A stretch of 64,000 bases of DNA from Doryteuthis pealeii. Lineage: Eukaryota; Mollusca; Cephalopoda; Myopsida; Loliginidae. The notes beneath the pieces are model-generated. The model did not search any database. It was not told the origin of the DNA and worked only from the letters and a program-made list of their open reading frames with translations. The stretch's first letter is position 1. Each line of letters begins with the position of its first letter. Shown here piece by piece: positions 63,118 to 64,000 of this stretch. The position numbers were made by a program, and so were the translations under genes. The stretch lies in assembly GCA_023376005.1 (NCBI GenBank), contig CM042145.1, positions 57,275,996 to 57,339,995 of the forward strand. The letters run 5' to 3'.

Positions 63118-63363
63118 ACATGGATATATTTACCAACCCCTCCGCATGAGCAGGATGTGACGCAATGTCAACTTCTTAAGCGGATTTTAACAGGTTTTAA
63201 TTCAGTTTTCCTTCTCATGTACTGCATACCTAGCCAGGGTTAGAGAGCCCAGTCTTCCCTACTATTTACCCATAGTTGGAAGGAGAATAGTTGGTTTCAT
63301 ACCTTTCCCAAAGGTATTAGCGCTATGTGAAATGTAAACAGCCTCGTCCATCACGCGCCTCCA
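63118..63363 (-). mobile_element. SINE D with deleted head
   Basis: CCCTCCGCATGAGCAGGATGTGACGCAATG to CAGCCTCGTCCATCACGCGCCTCC. The tRNA-like region between the B-box and the A-box has been deleted. Confidence 0.7.
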
Positions 63364-63404
63364 TATACTTCAGATACGCATAGAGTAACGATTATCGTGT
63401 CATG

Positions 63405-63645
63405 TGAGGTGCACTTTTTAAATAAGCTTAGCTTAGATGTAGCCAAATGGCACCCAGTGAGAATTGAACCCTCTTCTTCTGATGATCTGCGAATCTAGCT
63501 TACTAGTTATTTCACCACACGAGGTGTCCTTTTTACTAAGCTTAGGTTATTGTGACATTTGACCAGAGTTGTGGGTACTCAGTGTGAATCGAACTCACAA
63601 ACAATGGTCTGCAAGTCTAGCTTGCGAACCGTTAGATCAGATTAG
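63405..63645 (-). mobile_element. Two tandem SINE B heads
   Basis: Minus-sense units at about 63520-63405 and 63645-63525. Each has TAAGCTAGA..TTGCAGA or CGCAGATCAT, a B-box (GGTTCAATTCTCACTGGG; GAGTTCGATTCACACTGAG) and AAGCTTA near the 3' end. The right unit abuts Helitron E. Confidence 0.65.
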
Positions 63646-63677
63646 ATTAGATTTATAGATAGAATTCTTATGTGTGA

Positions 63678-64000
63678 CGTCCCCTCTGCTAAATAATGGA
63701 CCATTCTGTTTTTATTATAAAGAAAGGAAAGAAAAAGAACACGCTGAACAGAAAAAAATATAACAAAGAAAAAAAGAGAATGAGTCGGGGGAAAGATAGA
63801 GAGGGTGAGTGCACGGAAGCGATAACACTATTGTTTCATTTAAACATAATGAAAAGGTGAAAAGAAGGAAAGAAAAAAAAAGAGTGAGAGTTAAAACAAG
63901 ATTATTATACTTTTTACATATTGAATGATTTGTCTTTTAAGTAAACATATCAAACGTTGCAATACTTAAATCATCATACTGTGGTATATCCACAGGTCTT
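63678..64000 (+). mobile_element. Helitron E, cut by the window end
   Basis: GACGTCCCCTCTGCTAAATAATGGACCATTCTG to the terminal hairpin TACTGTGGTATATCCACAGGTC at 63978-63999. By analogy with 56331 the CTAG should lie a few bases beyond position 64000. 5'-truncated. Confidence 0.65.

Overview
This is an AT-rich window of nuclear DNA from a eukaryote, almost certainly a metazoan. It contains no recognisable host protein-coding gene: every long open frame is a microsatellite or minisatellite read-through or a retroelement remnant. What fills it is old, nested, mostly non-autonomous mobile DNA: several tRNA-headed SINEs, a (CCAA)n-tailed retroposon in more than ten copies, non-autonomous Helitrons with TC and CTAG ends, palindromic foldback elements, a Penelope-like (PLE) 3' end, LINE 3' remnants, 5S-rRNA-derived repeats and very many (TA)n, (CA)n and (TC)n microsatellites. 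An invertebrate, plausibly a mollusc or other lophotrochozoan, fits this mix, but nothing in the sequence fixes the taxon.

Layout. 1-9 kb: microsatellites, a GC3-rich 22-codon small ORF (1440-1508), retroposon A inserted in a SINE with an 11-bp target duplication (2083-2697), a LINE 3' remnant (3003-3534), two Helitrons including a complete 655-bp one (4616-5270) and two minisatellites. 9-16 kb: SINE H, a SINE D dimer, Helitron copies with nested insertions, a block with NRF-1/ETS/YY1-like sites, and a local multi-copy block interleaved with retroposon A. 16-29 kb: a PLE 3' end (linker zinc-binding motif, GIY-YIG endonuclease, hammerhead-like terminus), a 416-bp foldback, a tandem pair of 5S-like units, and a terminal-inverted-repeat element split by about 1.7 kb of other DNA. 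29.5-32 kb: a 2.4-kb pyrimidine-only minisatellite. 33-36 kb: two foldbacks, a LINE-like GC-richer stretch and an apparently intact hammerhead ribozyme motif. 36.2-43.9 kb: two tandem copies of a 3.8-kb segment that differ almost only by small indels. 44-64 kb: a 5S pseudogene, more retroposon A, Helitrons nested in a TIR element, SINE C and SINE D copies, a Helitron end with a perfect 142-bp internal repeat, a second intact hammerhead motif on the minus strand (61416-61457), a 31-bp minisatellite and a Helitron cut by the window edge.

No operon-like or pathway relationship can be inferred. The functional RNA candidates are the three hammerhead motifs (two with complete cores, one with a broken cleavage triplet). 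They, the 5S-derived repeats and the Helitron and retroposon family structure are the most informative content. Family letters (A, B, C, D, E, F, G, H, M) are labels made here from within-window comparison, not database names.
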